DNA of 64,000 nt from Erythrophleum ivorense. Taxonomy: Eukaryota > Streptophyta > Magnoliopsida > Fabales > Fabaceae. Every line of letters starts with the position of its first letter. Positions within the stretch are counted from its first letter, which is position 1. Location of the stretch: the NCBI GenBank assembly GCA_026724425.1, contig JAIUCV010000023.1, positions 7,073,958-7,137,957 of the forward strand, in the 5' to 3' direction. The position numbers were made by a program, and so were the translations under genes. This document shows, one piece after another, positions 48,001-60,287 of this stretch. The notes under the pieces were generated by a model that had not been told where the DNA came from, searched no databases, and saw nothing but the letters and a program-made list of their open reading frames with translations.

Positions 48001-48807
48001 TGAATTCTGTCACACAAGGCCTAAATGATGTCCAATTGCCATGTAATTTTATACAGAGAAACTAGACATTCACATTGATTCGTACCAATAGGAAAACCTC
48101 AATTGGAGGTCTAGAGAGGAAGTTATGAATTTTTGAACATTCTGTCTAGTATAAAAAATTTTGTCCGACCTGAGTTATTGTTCCATTAAATTTTGAGGGC
48201 TGGGCTTGATGAACTAGTCTAGAAGTATTTTTTTCCTCTAGATAAAATCCACAACTTTCCAAATTGGTAGCATTTGCATAGATTGAATTTTTTTGGAATT
48301 AATTGGATATTTTCAAATTTTTCTGCAGAATTTTGTGATAGTTCCAGAGTGCAGTTTGACCTTTGGAATATTTCAAATATTAAACGTCCTCTGTGATAGA
48401 TGTTATGGTCTGAAAATATTTTTATGTGAAGTAAACATCTGTAGCTTTCCAGAATGACCAAGAATGCATGTTTTCAATTTTTCTAGATTTAGTTATGATT
48501 TTCCAAAGTTTGGTCAGAAAAGGAGCCAACTCTGGCCGAAAATGCACTTGGTTATTTTGAGCTCTTCTTTGATTTTCATGAGTTGTAGCCATGATTTTAT
48601 GATGCAAAAGAGTTTTATTGATGTAATTAAATATGGTAAAGTATAGTATGTGCTCATACGGCCCACGTGATACTAAATGAAAATTTTTAAACATAACGCA
48701 ACGCAAAAATAGTCATTATTTTATTCCCTTTTTCTCTACACTTTCATGGAATCGATGATGTGAAGCCCATGAATGTCATGAAATACACTAGAATTTATGG
48801 TGTTACA
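45094..48807 (+). mobile_element. Solo LTR, copy D (3714 bp)
   Basis: Starts TATAACATCCGG (TG mutated to TA) and ends GGTGTTACA. Flanks are ATACT (45089-45093) and ACACT (48808-48812), one mismatch. Collinear with copy A and with the reverse complement of copies B and C. No coding sequence. Confidence 0.87.
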
Positions 48808-48812
48808 ACACT

Positions 48813-50095
48813 TGAGTTCTCTCATTGGAAATCCCTACTTGATCCGTTGATATTTAGGAAATGCTTGATAATGAAAAGACTCACTAAGTCTCCTTGTTAT
48901 GTTAGTTTAACTCTCCACAGTCAAATATAAATTGAGACCTAAGAACTTTTGAGGAGTGGAAGAATTAGTTGTGGCTGGCACAGACCATTGTACAAGGACC
49001 AAAAAAAAATTGTCGTACCCTCACATACTATATGTTATAGTTTACTATTAAAAGACCTTGTACTTACTATCAGAAAACCTTGTAAACAAGGTCTTGGATT
49101 TTCACACTATGAAATGCAAGTTCTTGTTAACAAGATCTTGGGCCTTGTTGATAAGATATTACCTCATTACTCTTTAGGGATTTTTATGAGCCTCTAAATT
49201 GTAGCATATTACAAAAAAAAACTTAGCTATATGTGAAGAAGTTAGAGGTAAATTGGTACATCTTAGAGAGGGTGAGTAGTATGCTAGTTGAAGTATGATT
49301 ATACTTGTGTGAAAATACCTCCGTTAAGTGTAAAGGATACAAAGGAGTAGTCCTTTGGGACTATATAATGGCATAAGACCCAAAGAAATGTTCAGTTGAC
49401 ATCAAATGAGTATAGATGCCATTAAGTTGACTATTGATACTAGTAGTAGTTGAAAACTAAGATGAAACACTTGGATCTATTGATCGTGGTAGTCTTTAGA
49501 ATCACATATATGTGATTATAATAGTGCCTTCACCAGTGCAAGACATAAAGTGAAAGAGAGAGAGAGAAGAGGTCTATTGAGGGTTTTCCTATGTTGGTTA
49601 CACCTACGGATGACGATTAGATTGCCTATAATGAACCACCACCATGAATTGGAAATTTTAATGTTATAGGCAAGTTGTTGAAGCTATGTCATCTAATAGA
49701 ACATTACTTGAACTATGGTCTTGTAAGATTTAAGGAAACTCATTCCTAAGTCTTAAAAGATTACTTTAATACTCTAGATAAGGTACTTTCACCTTTGAAA
49801 TCAAGCCTTATGAGGGAATATAACCTAGACTTGAAGGTTCATATTTATTCTCACTTAAGAGATTATATTTGATTTCGATTAGATGGAAGGTGATCTTAGA
49901 ATGTTTAAATGCCTTAAATGGATTAGTCGTAAGATCATACTTTACATTAGTTCCAACCTTTGGGAACCTCAACAAATGAGGATAAAGAACCTTAAGTATT
50001 AATTGTAAATGAAAAGGGATTTTTCACGTCTATAAAAAAAAATGAAAATGATGATAAGAAAAGGGAAGAATGGACCTTTTTTTGATAGGTAATAA
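48813..50095 (+). other. Chromovirus interior upstream of integrase, decayed
   Basis: Reverse transcriptase and RNase H should precede integrase in a Ty3/gypsy element, but I could not find their motifs, including YxDD, in this 1.3 kb. It is probably deleted or mutated past recognition. Confidence 0.45.
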
Positions 50096-50248
50096 ATGAG
50101 GATAATGTGTACAATAATTTTATGGGATAACATATCCATGGATTTTGTGATGGGTTTGCCTAGAACATCCTTAGGTTATGATGCTATTTGGGTGATTGTG
50201 GATAGGTTGATGAAGTCTGCTCACTTTCTACCTATTCGAGTCACTTAT
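50096..50248 (+). pseudogene. Ty3/gypsy integrase, N-terminal part of catalytic core
   Basis: Contains NISMDFVMGLPRTSLGYDAI and then VIVDRLMKSAHFLPI, the first catalytic Asp block (MDFV) and the VDR-TKSAHF block of gypsy integrases. Cut after the VTY codons by solo LTR copy C. The Asp residues are kept. Integrase inserts element cDNA into the genome. Confidence 0.9.
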
Positions 50249-53200
50249 TATAATACCATCATTTCTAGCTCATTTAATACCTTTAGATATCTCATTTTCA
50301 AGAATCATACAAGCTTTCAAGGAAAAAGGCAATAGAAATAATGAATATTTTTGTGTTGTATCGTGTATAAAAATTTCATTTGGTGTCATGTGGACTGTGT
50401 GAGCTTATACAACACATTCCCATATTTAATTCCATAAATACAACTCATTTGCATCATCAAAAGTGGCCTACATCTCAAGAAACTCGAAGGGAAGCATAAG
50501 ATAAACATATATATTTTTAACCAGCTTTTGCCCTTTTTTTGTCCCAACTTTGGAAAATTATAACTAATTTTAGAAAAATCAAAATCATGTATTCTTGGCT
50601 ATTCTAGAAAGCTATAGATGTTACTTCATATTAAAAGTATGTTCAGGCCGTAACATCTACCACAGAGGATGTTTGATATTCGAAAAGGTCCAGAGGTCAA
50701 ACTATCCATTGGTGTTATCACATAATTCTACAGCAAATTTTAAAAATATCTAATTAATTTCTCAAAAATCTAATCCATGCAAATGATACCAATCTGGAAA
50801 GTTGTGGATGTTGGTTAGAAGGAAAAAATAACTCTAGACTAGTTCAATCACACCAAGCCTTGAAATCTAATCAAATAATAACTAAGGTTGGGTGGAGTTG
50901 TTGTACTGGATAGATTCTTTGAAAATTCATATCTCCCTCTCTAGGCATCCAAATGAGTGCTTCTAGTTGGCACAAGTCACTGGGAATATCTAGTTTTTGT
51001 GTATAAAATTTCATGGTAATTGGACATCATTTAAACCCTGTGTGACAGATTTCATTTTTGAACCTGAGTAAACAGTAGCCTGACCCAAAACCAAAAAATT
51101 TGCCAACTTTGGAAATTCATCAAATATTATGTAGACCTTCAAAATTTTTTTTCTTTAGCTTCCTAAAAATCTTTCAACAAGCTCTAATTTCATGCTAAAT
51201 CTCAGATCAAGAAGAGCTCATTTGGACAAAAAGTGACATAGGGTTCTAAATTAGTCAATTTTGGCTCCATATGGGATACCAAAATATCCAAATGGCTTTC
51301 CTTAGGGTTTGGCACCTTTTGGGCAAGTCTAAAAGCATAATTAGGACTTGTATAAGATGCTCAAATGGTGCCAAACTCTATACATCTCATTTTGACTATT
51401 TCATCCACACATATGCATAATTCCATAATATCATTCATGAAGCCACATTGCCATAATATACTCAATTTACATTCCATCATTCACATAACACATTTTTTCA
51501 TTTCTACATCATATATTATTATCATTACATATGTTCCAAAGGTCATAGACCATATACAAGCATAGGTTACATCATTTGACATGAATATGGACTTGAACCA
51601 AAATCATGCATTATGTTGTCAAGCTCTTCTCCTCAAGGTAGTTGGCTTCCATTACCTTGTCCACTTGGTCCACCTAACATGTTAGATCATTGGAGAGGAG
51701 GGAATGAGATTCAAAGAATTCCAATAGCTCATCTCTCATTCAATCATACATAATGGATGCAAAGCAAGTCTTGAAAATACATGCATGGATATAATAGATG
51801 ACATGAACATTAAAGAAGCAAGCTTGGCATGTGAATAAGTTATACAAGTCATCCAAAAGCTTTCCAAGTAGATGGATTGGCTTCACCATTTTCCTTATGA
51901 TTTGCCTCACCCATTCTTTAGGAGACTCTTTGCTTTATCTCAACCAATCTTAAGAGTTATTGGCTCATCCTCACCATAATTAAAGTTCTTGGCCTCTCCA
52001 CACTCAAGTAAACTCAAACAAACATCATAATATCATTTCGAAACATAATATGTTATCATAAAATCATGGCATATAAAATCATGCTAGCATACTTTTTATA
52101 GCTTAAAAATACACATACACATATTCTAAGATAAGCTAAACATACATCCATGCATGAGAAAAGGTGGAGAGAGCTATCTTATACACAATCACACATTTTT
52201 TCTCTTGAAGTTTCCTTCCTTGCTTCGGTCACCCACCCACAAAAGTGTGGAGAAGATTTCTCTTGGGCTAGACACAATTTATGGAAGCCAATTAGGTTTA
52301 TGAACTAAATTCTAAGGCCATAAAATTTGCTTAGACACTAGGTTAGCTTATAACCTAATTATGATTCCATAATTGTACCTAATGAAGCAACACCCCTCAA
52401 ATAAATTCTAAGCTCCATTCTTTCCCTTCAAATATGATTCTTGACTCCTTTTAAGCCTCTTGGAGTCATCACATAACTAAAATCAAGAGCCTAACTACAT
52501 GTTGCTTCTTTAGGTCATAATATGGAACATAAATCACCAACTCACTTTCTATAGGTTCTAAATTTTTTTCAAGGCCTCCCTTCATTTTCATTCATCATAT
52601 ATGACTCAAGAATGGGTTTAGAAAAATTTAAAACTCTCCCTAGCTATGCTTTCCTTGCTTGGCCGAGACATAAAGCCTTAATGGGTTCCACAGGGCTTTC
52701 TTTGTTTTCTCAAGGGGAGATGCATGTGGGAAGTCTCTTAGGAATCTTGGGAGCTCAATTAAACTCTTATCTAGGCTTAGGAATCATCATACAAAATCAG
52801 ATTTTACAAGGTGCACTTAAAACCCTAGAATTTGCATCTTGAATTCTAATGGTTGTTTGTTAATTTTCTTTACATATTCTTAATCTCCATACCTTTTTTC
52901 CTTAGATTCATCCTTGGTTCTATAAAAAATAAACTCCTCCTAGGGTTCTTTAGGTGTGGTGAAATGGAGAAGAAAAGGGAATCAAAGGTAGCAACTGTAG
53001 GAAGAGAAATTACCTAATTTTCTTACTTGAATCTTGCTTTCTCCAAGCTCCTCTCTTCAAATCCGAAATTTCCCTTAAGTTTCTCCCTTAAATCAGATTT
53101 GTAAACTTCATTTTAATCAAAGGAAACAAAGGAGAATGAAGGAGAGGAGGTTTGGATGGAAGAAAGCATGAAAAACTATCAAGAAAGCATACTTTAAAGC

Positions 53201-53872
53201 TTGGATTTCTCCTTCTTCTTCTTCCTCTCTTGTGCGCCTAAAACCCTAACTCTCTCATCTGATATTAGGCAAAAAATTCTGAGTCTAAATGAAGGAGAAA
53301 GTGGGGCGCCACCTACATATAGGGGGAGGAGGAAGCATTTTTTTTTAAAATTCTCATTTTGCCCTTCGTTCTTTGCATTTTCGTTTCTCCTTCGTTTTAG
53401 CTCCTTTTTTAGAACCGTCTTCTCTATTATAAAATTTTGGTTCCCAATTTAATAAAATGCCTTTGGAATCACTCAAATCGAAGCTCAAACCTTCTCAAAC
53501 AAATTCGTCAAAGTTTGGGTATACTGACATTAGAAAACGTCAACTGAAGGGGATTTAACTGTCCCGAGACTTCCTATGATTTTTAGGGCCTCTGAGAACC
53601 CTAAAAAACTCAAAAATTTCATTTAAAAAGCCCTCCTGTGTGAATGCCAAAATTTGCTCAAAATTATGAAATGCTATTATGTTTCATAGGTTTTTCGTCA
53701 AAATTTATTTTTTCATTCTAGCTCCGTTTCTCCTTCTTTTTGAGGCTAGGATTCTCATTTTTAAGAGTCTAGAATGTTACTTAAATTTTTTGAGATCTTA
53801 ACTAATTCATTTTAGGGGACTTGCTTTGAAAATACATCCATTTTTGTCATTTAACAAAAACTAGACATTATA
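50249..53872 (-). mobile_element. Solo LTR, copy C (3624 bp), inside the integrase gene
   Basis: Plus-strand ends TATAATACC and GACATTATA, which are C-to-T/G-to-A versions of TGTAACACC and GGATGTTACA. Perfect CTTAT duplication at 50244-50248 and 53873-53877. The integrase frame resumes at once on the far side. Decayed ends suggest it is among the older copies. Confidence 0.92.
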
Positions 53873-53877
53873 CTTAT

Positions 53878-54475
53878 CCTCTAGATAGACTAGCTCAATT
53901 ATATATTCGTGAAATTGTGAGATTACATGGAGTCCCTGCTAGCATTGTGTCAGATAGAGACCTAAGATTCACATTGAAATTTTGGCAGTCACTACAATAA
54001 GCTTTAGGTACTAGTCTCAATTTTAGTACTGCCTATTATCCTTAGTCAGAAGGACAGACTAAAAGAACTATTCAGACCCTTGAGGACATGCTTAGAGCTA
54101 GTGTGTTAGAATTGAAAAGGAACTGGGATGTGTACTTGCCCTTAGCTAAATTTACCTATAATAGTAGTTACCATTCTATCTTTTAGATGTCACCATTTGA
54201 GGCATTTTTATGGGAGAAAGTGGTGGTCACCCTTGTGTTAAGTAGAGCTCGGTGAGAGGAGTCTCTTAGGATTGGACATAGTGGACCAAACCACCCGCCA
54301 AATAGAACTCATCAGAAAGAAGTTGTTGGCTGCCCATAGTAGGCAGAAGAGTTATATGGATAAGAGAAGGAGACCCTTAAAATTTGTGGTAGGAGACTAT
54401 ATGTTCCTTAAGGCTACTCTAGTGACAGGTGGAGGACAGTCTATCAAGACAAGAAAGCTCAGTCCATGTTATCTT
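53878..54475 (+). pseudogene. Ty3/gypsy integrase, middle part
   Basis: Picks up directly where 50248 stopped. Has LHGVPA-IVSDRD with the second catalytic Asp, FWQSLQ, TIQTLEDMLRASVLE, and downstream SRQKSYMDKRRRPLKF and VGDYMFLK. Several in-frame stops (for example after FWQSLQ) break it. In the third block, SEGQTKRTIQT, the catalytic Glu of the usual GQSERT motif is Lys. Cut at 54475 by solo LTR copy E. Confidence 0.9.
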
Positions 54476-57224
54476 TGTAACACCTTACTGACTACACTCT
54501 GGTTCATCTCCCTCTAGGCTTGACTCCATATGATTTCCCAGAAAAATGACCGAAACCGTGGTATTTTACTATTTAAAGTCGGGGTTTAACCGGTCATATC
54601 TTGCCCCGTGGCTCCTGTGAACCCATCATTCACATTCTCTACTCAAACACCATTTATACAACTTGTACATAGTCTCAAACAACTCACAAACCACGGGTAA
54701 GAAGCCAAAAATTTAGAAAATACAATTTCTCAATCGGGCCCATAAATCAGATTCTGGCTCCAACTTTGGAAAATCACAATTAATTCAAGAAAAATGGGAA
54801 TCAAGCAAATCATAGCTCTCTGGAAATCTTGGGATGTTAACTTCATACTAAAAATAACTCCCAGCCTCAATCTCAACGTTTAGACCATCAATGACATCGA
54901 AATAGGTACAGATGTCCGGCTGTCCCTGATACTGACGCAGTTTACTATCATGAACTTCGGAAATTCGTAATTAAATCCACAAAAATCCAATCAGGGAAAA
55001 CTATACCAATTTGGAAAGCTACAGATGTTAATTAGAGGATAAAAATGAGTCCAGATCAGTTCAGGAGTTCTAAGACCTCGAAATCCGATAAAACAGTAAC
55101 GAAGGTCAGAAACTTCCCTGATGCTGATACAGAACTTCAGCAAGTCGTTTCTCTCTCTACAGACCTCCAATTAAGGTGCTTCCAGTTGGTATAGATCACT
55201 GTGGATATCTAGTTTATGCTCCTAAAGTTTCATGACATTTGGACATCATTTGGTCTATGGATGACATGGTTTCATTTTCGGACTCAATGAACAGTACCAT
55301 GACTAAAACATTGAAAATTCCCAATTTCAACAATTCATCAAATATTCTCTAGACCTCCGAATATTACCCACTCTAGCTTTTCAAGAAGCTCTCAATAGAC
55401 TCTAGAGGCATGCCAAATTCCATAACAAGAAGAGCTCATCCGGTCATATTTTGACGGAGCTCACCCAAATGGCAAATTTTAGCACCACATGGGGTTCAAA
55501 CGGGTCTAAATGACCTCCCACATGCTCTAACCTCTATTGGGCAAATTTAAAAGTACAAACATAGCATATATGAATTATCTAAGTAATCCAAATCATCATA
55601 CATTCCAATTTCACTATGCTATGGAAGAGAATACACTATTTCACATAAGCCTCCAAAGGCCAACTTATACATTCTCATTACTTTAACCCTTTATATCATC
55701 CATACATCAATTGTACATACATTTACATGTGCTCATATAGTTACAACTCCAAAAAGAATAGGTGCACTTTCATTTTGGCACCTTATACAGCAAAATAGCC
55801 AAAAAGCTATACAACATTCTAACTATGCTCTTCTAGGCTCCGTGAGGTGTGCTCGCCTCTCCTTGAACACCACCTGAGTAATAGGATGGGAGGGGAAGGG
55901 GGTGAGATTCGGGAGAATCTCAATAGCTCATACTCATTCAAGACGCAATCAAGGCATATACTAGTCAAACATGCAAACAAATCATCATAACACAACATAT
56001 GTGTTTCATGCCATGGAATCAAACCAATGCCAAGACGACGCTCTAGGGACTTTCGGTTTAGCCTCACCCGAGCTTTAGGACTTTTGGATCGGCCTCACCC
56101 TTGGTTTAGGGACTTTTGGCTCCTCCTCACCCGTCTCAAGGGACTTTCGGCACCACCTCACCCGAGCAATTTCCACACATCATATCATAAACATATTGGT
56201 ACCAATGCATCAAGGCAAAATCAATGGCATATCTCATCATACAAGCACATATACAACATACAATGACTATTGCACATCCAAGAATGCAACAAGAACAGAG
56301 TAGAGAGCTACCTTCTCAGATTACACAAGTCTTCCCTTTTAATTTCTCCTCTCCCTCCTTGATTTCACACTCACAACAAGGTGGAGTTTCTTCCTTTGAG
56401 CCTAGGCAGAACAAAGAGCACCAATTACTCTCTCATAGTTTAAATAACTCTTACCAAGCTAAAAGAGATTCTTCATCAATTTAAACCCTCATTACCCTCA
56501 CAGATCTAGGGATTCTCTCTCTAGACCTCTACTCACTCTCCTTCCTCTCTCAAGCTCTCCAAGAAGAAAACAAGGAAGAAGAATTGAGGATAAATGAGTT
56601 CTACCCTCCTTCTAGAGTAGTTTTCCTATTTCCCTCTTCTGAACCTCTCCTAACTCAGCTTCTAAAACCGTAGAAAGAGAAAGCAAGAGGAGGAGACAAC
56701 AGGCTAAGGAGAAAAGCTAGGGAAATCTAAAGATTACTCACCTCTTTGCTTGATCTCCTTGCTTCTTGGCCTCTCTCTCTCTCTCCACCGCTCTCTTCTC
56801 TCTCTTTGGTCGAAGCTCAGGTCGGTTCTAAGAGAAAGGAAAAGTTTAGACTCTTTAAAAAGTCAAAATCTCTCTTTTTACGCTTTTCTGGACCGCTCTC
56901 GCTATAGCGAGTCGTTACCCTCGCTACGGCGAGCTCGTGCAAGTTCCAGACTTTGCCTTCGCTATGGCGTCGCTACGGCGAGCTCGGCCTGTTCCAGACC
57001 TCTGCCTTCGCTATAGCGCCACTATGGCGAGCAACTCCCTAGTTTCTGTATGGAATGTCGCACTCGCTACAGCTAGGAACATCTTCGCTATTGCGAGGAG
57101 GCATTCTCGCTATGGCGACTCTATTTCTCGCTATGGCGAGAAGACTTAGAAATTTTCAGCTCTCCGAAAATTTCCCAGCTTCCTCTTTTCTCATTTTTCT
57201 CTCATTCCATTTCTGGTTGTTACA
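54476..57224 (-). mobile_element. Solo LTR, copy E (2749 bp), inside the integrase gene
   Basis: Plus-strand ends TGTAACACC and GGTTGTTACA, with a perfect ATCTT duplication at 54471-54475 and 57225-57229. It is a separate, shorter subfamily related to copies A-D and F (shared CAGACCTCCAA and CTTTTGG-rich blocks). Its upstream part carries the palindrome cluster at 56898-57140. No gene inside. Confidence 0.92.
56898..57140. repeat. Cluster of CTCGCTATGGCGAG-type palindromes
   Basis: About nine to ten copies of a 12-14 bp palindrome-like motif in 243 bp. Perfect: CTCGCTATAGCGAG at 56898-56911. Near-perfect: CTCGCTACGGCGAG at 56920-56933 and CTCGCTATGGCGAG at 57127-57140. Others lie near 56958, 57007, 57063, 57084 and 57106. 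It is an island of CG dinucleotides in an AT-rich window. Confidence 0.88.
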
Positions 57225-57229
57225 ATCTT

Positions 57230-57580
57230 GGTCCTTTCCAAATTCTTGAAAGGATAGGACTCATGGCCTATAGAGTTGTTTTACCTTCAAACCTGGCCAA
57301 ATTGCATGATGTGTTCCATGTGTGCCAATTGAAAAAGTATAACCCGAACCTTTTGCATGTTATTGAGCATGAGAGTGTGCATCTACAAGATGATTTGTTT
57401 TATATGATTGAGCTGGAAAGGATTGTGGACTCAAAAGTCAAACGATGCATAATAAGGACATCCTTTTGATAAAAGTGGTATGGAAGGGACTTACCTCAGA
57501 TGAAGTAACTGGGGAGACAGAGGAAGTAATGAGGAAGGATTATTCGACATTATTTGAGTAAGGTATGTCTAATTTTGAGG
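57230..57580 (+). pseudogene. Ty3/gypsy integrase C-terminus and chromodomain-like tail
   Basis: The frame resumes after copy E with GPF-QILERIG and MAYRVVLPSNLAKLHDVFHV, the GPY/F module of gypsy integrases. After a frameshift near 57450 it reads KVVWKGL and later EEVMRKDY, the position and pattern of a degenerate chromodomain. This identifies a chromovirus. It ends shortly before the polypurine tract. Confidence 0.88.
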
Positions 57581-57591
57581 ACAAATTTTCT

Positions 57592-57606
57592 AAAAGGATG
57601 GGAGAA
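57592..57606 (+). promoter_or_regulatory. Polypurine tract of the chromovirus
   Basis: AAAAGGATGGGAGAA directly before the 3' LTR. It primes plus-strand DNA synthesis. It is preceded by TTTTGAGGACAAATTTTC, a typical pre-tract context in this group. Confidence 0.88.
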
Positions 57607-60282
57607 CGTAACACCCCAAAATTTAATTAAGGTGTTAATTATGGAATAGTTGGGCAAGTTATATGAATGAGAATTATAGAGAGATAAATATTAATATGGG
57701 TTCGAGATTTAATTCAGTTAGAAACCTCATCTAGGCTCAAATTAAATTAAGTAGACCATGGCTAGAGATTAATGGAGGCCCAATGACTATGGGTGCAAAC
57801 CCAACTTCTTATTGTGAGACTTGGCCCAAGAGAGAGTACCTAGTAATAGCCCAATCTAATTTAGTGAGATAGAGGCCCAAGATCCAACTTACATGAGCTC
57901 TTATAGTTGGCCCAATATTTATTATACAGACCTAAGTTAGAGTGACTTTTGAAATTTAGCCTAACCCAATTAGAATTCTGCAGCCCAACTCATGAAATTT
58001 GGCCCAATAAGCATAAATTCTAAAACTTATGGATATGGGCTTTTAGGTCAACCCATAATCCATATAGGACCCAACTTAAACCTAACTAAACCTAGACACC
58101 TTTAGCCCCTCCCTTTATTCTGTAGAAAAACAAAACATAAGAAGTAAATTCGGAGGTCTTTTGGAGGTTAGGGTTTCCACCACCTTCTTGGCCCTATTTC
58201 TCCTGTCTAGACCAAGATTCAGCTAATGTGAGTGTTATATAATTTGACCCTTTCCTCTTCTTCTACATTTTGACCTGATTAGTTTTTTATTTAGAGCATT
58301 TCACCCACACCTAAAATTTAAAAACTTTGTTGTTTAGTGTTTTCATGGTGAAATTTCAAAGGTTGAGGCTAGGGGTGTTGTTAGATAAGTATAAACTCCT
58401 CATTTTGATGCTTTTTTTGCTAATTAGAGACCCCTATAGTAGATTTATAGTATGAGTATTAATTTTATGCGAATTTGCCTAGAGTTTGAAGTGATAGTTA
58501 GAAGTTTCTAGTCTAGGGAAGGCCAAATTCAAAAATTGAGTCTCTTGATGGTTGGGTAAGTGTCCCTTAAGCAATTATTGATGGGTTAATTCTTTAAGCA
58601 TTGGGTTATTGCCATAATTGATGAATAGGAATGGTAGTGGTTTGATTTTTGGTGTTTATAGGTTAACAAAGCATTATTGTCAGTTCTCTGAAAAACTGTC
58701 CACGATTGAGGTAACTGGGGTTATTTTTCTTAATTCTAATATATGCTCATGTTAATTTGATATTTGTTACACATGCTTGATTTTGAAATGCTAAATGATT
58801 GGTTGACTACTTGAATTATGATTGTGATTGGACCTTGTGAGTCCATGGTGGAGTTGTGAAGCGGCTACCTCCCGTGCATGTGCTTCGATCGGGTACCGGC
58901 TTGTGATCAGACCCCAGATGCACTGAGCCCTGGTTGTACTCATTATGGAGTAGGTGCTGTGGATGGACCTCTTCTGATGTTATTAGCCATTAACATACCA
59001 TGTGTGATTGCTAGTATGGGATAGTAGTCATTAGTAGCTCAACTAGTTTATTTGTAAATTGAATTGATAATTTTGGTATTGATGATATGAAATTACATTG
59101 TATTGATTAATTTGTATATATATACATATATATATATATATAATTTTCCTTTTGTTACTGAGATTGTATATCTTACCCCGACTGTGGATTAATATTTTTA
59201 GGGACCAAACCTCTTAGTGGCAAGGAGAAATTAGTGGAAGCTTATTATATAATTTGGTAGCATATAGGTTTGGAAATCTTGTTAGATTGTATTTTGTAAT
59301 TAGATTACTAGTTTTATATAATTGTCACATTGCATCATGAATTGCCAAGTATAGGGATTGTACATGTAATATAATTATCATGAAATTAAACATTTTAGTT
59401 GTAATTAGCTAATAATGAATGAGTGACTTGATTTTGTATGAACATTAAGCATTGGCCCTATGCTCCTTGTGGTCGGAACACTTTTGCTGTCACTAAACTA
59501 TGGAATTTGCTTATGTATCATAGTTTTGTGAGTAGAAATCAACACTTAAATCTTAAAGTGGATAATGGTAGATTAGCTAGGTAAATCAAGTAGATAAATG
59601 CCATTAGAGTTCTACAAATTGAGGAAGAGTGATCTTAGAGTGTTCTTAGAGGGAGAATTGGAGTGCACGAAAGGGAATTTGTGAGTTACAAGAACAAAAG
59701 GGAATTGGCCAGGAAATATGGAATTAACCATGGCCAAATGTGACAAAGTTGCCTAGGGAAGGAAAATAGAGGGGAATTGGCTGCGATGAAGAGTGATATA
59801 AGCTGCAGTGAAATGTGAGAGGTAAGTCTAGTGGTGTTTCAAAAGGTAATTCGCTGAGGCTAAAGGGGTATTTGGCCACAACAAAATGTGCAAAATTTGT
59901 GAAGGTGTAAGGAGTTGAACCTGAGAGTAATTGGCCGTGGCATGAGAGAATTTAGCCACGGCGAATATGCTCAATTTCTCATATTAACCTAGAAACTTTG
60001 GTTTCTCTATGGAAATGATAAGGAATGATTTAAGAGCACTTCTAGGAGGTTCTTGTTGGAATCAATGGATGATAGGATTAAAAGCTTATAATTATGGGTT
60101 TGATTCCCTCATATGCATAAATGGTTATGAGTGATTAGTTAATGACTCTAACAATATCAAGGTTTAAATTTCTTCAACTTTTCCTAATGTAAGTAATCTC
60201 ATAATGACTTTAAACCTCGATTAATGATTATTAATTGCATCTTTAACCTTAATTACCATGTTTCAAAGTTAGGGTCGTCACA
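57607..60282 (+). repeat. 3' LTR of the chromovirus
   Basis: Starts CGTAACACCCC (T changed to C) and ends GTCGTCACA. Collinear with 37101-39406 except for about 355 bp at 58216-58572 that only this copy has, and an expanded TA repeat at about 59116-59142. Confidence 0.92.
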
Positions 60283-60287
60283 AAGTT

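Larger units (their letters stand above)
37101..60282 (+). mobile_element. Ty3/gypsy chromovirus (Tekay/Del-like), nested and broken
   Basis: Paired LTRs (37101-39406 and 57607-60282), an exact iMet-type primer-binding site, a polypurine tract and gypsy integrase with a chromodomain-like tail. Near-matching 5-bp flanks are GAGTT (37096-37100) and AAGTT (60283-60287). The interior is 18.2 kb but falls to about 4.4 kb once four nested solo LTRs and their duplications are removed. No reverse transcriptase or gag could be recognised, so it has lost coding sequence and cannot move on its own. Confidence 0.87.

Noticed and set aside
56898..57140. Possible CRISPR-like array because of regularly recurring short palindromes
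   Set aside because: The units are 12-14 bp, unevenly spaced, without unique spacers of constant length, and sit inside a plant LTR.
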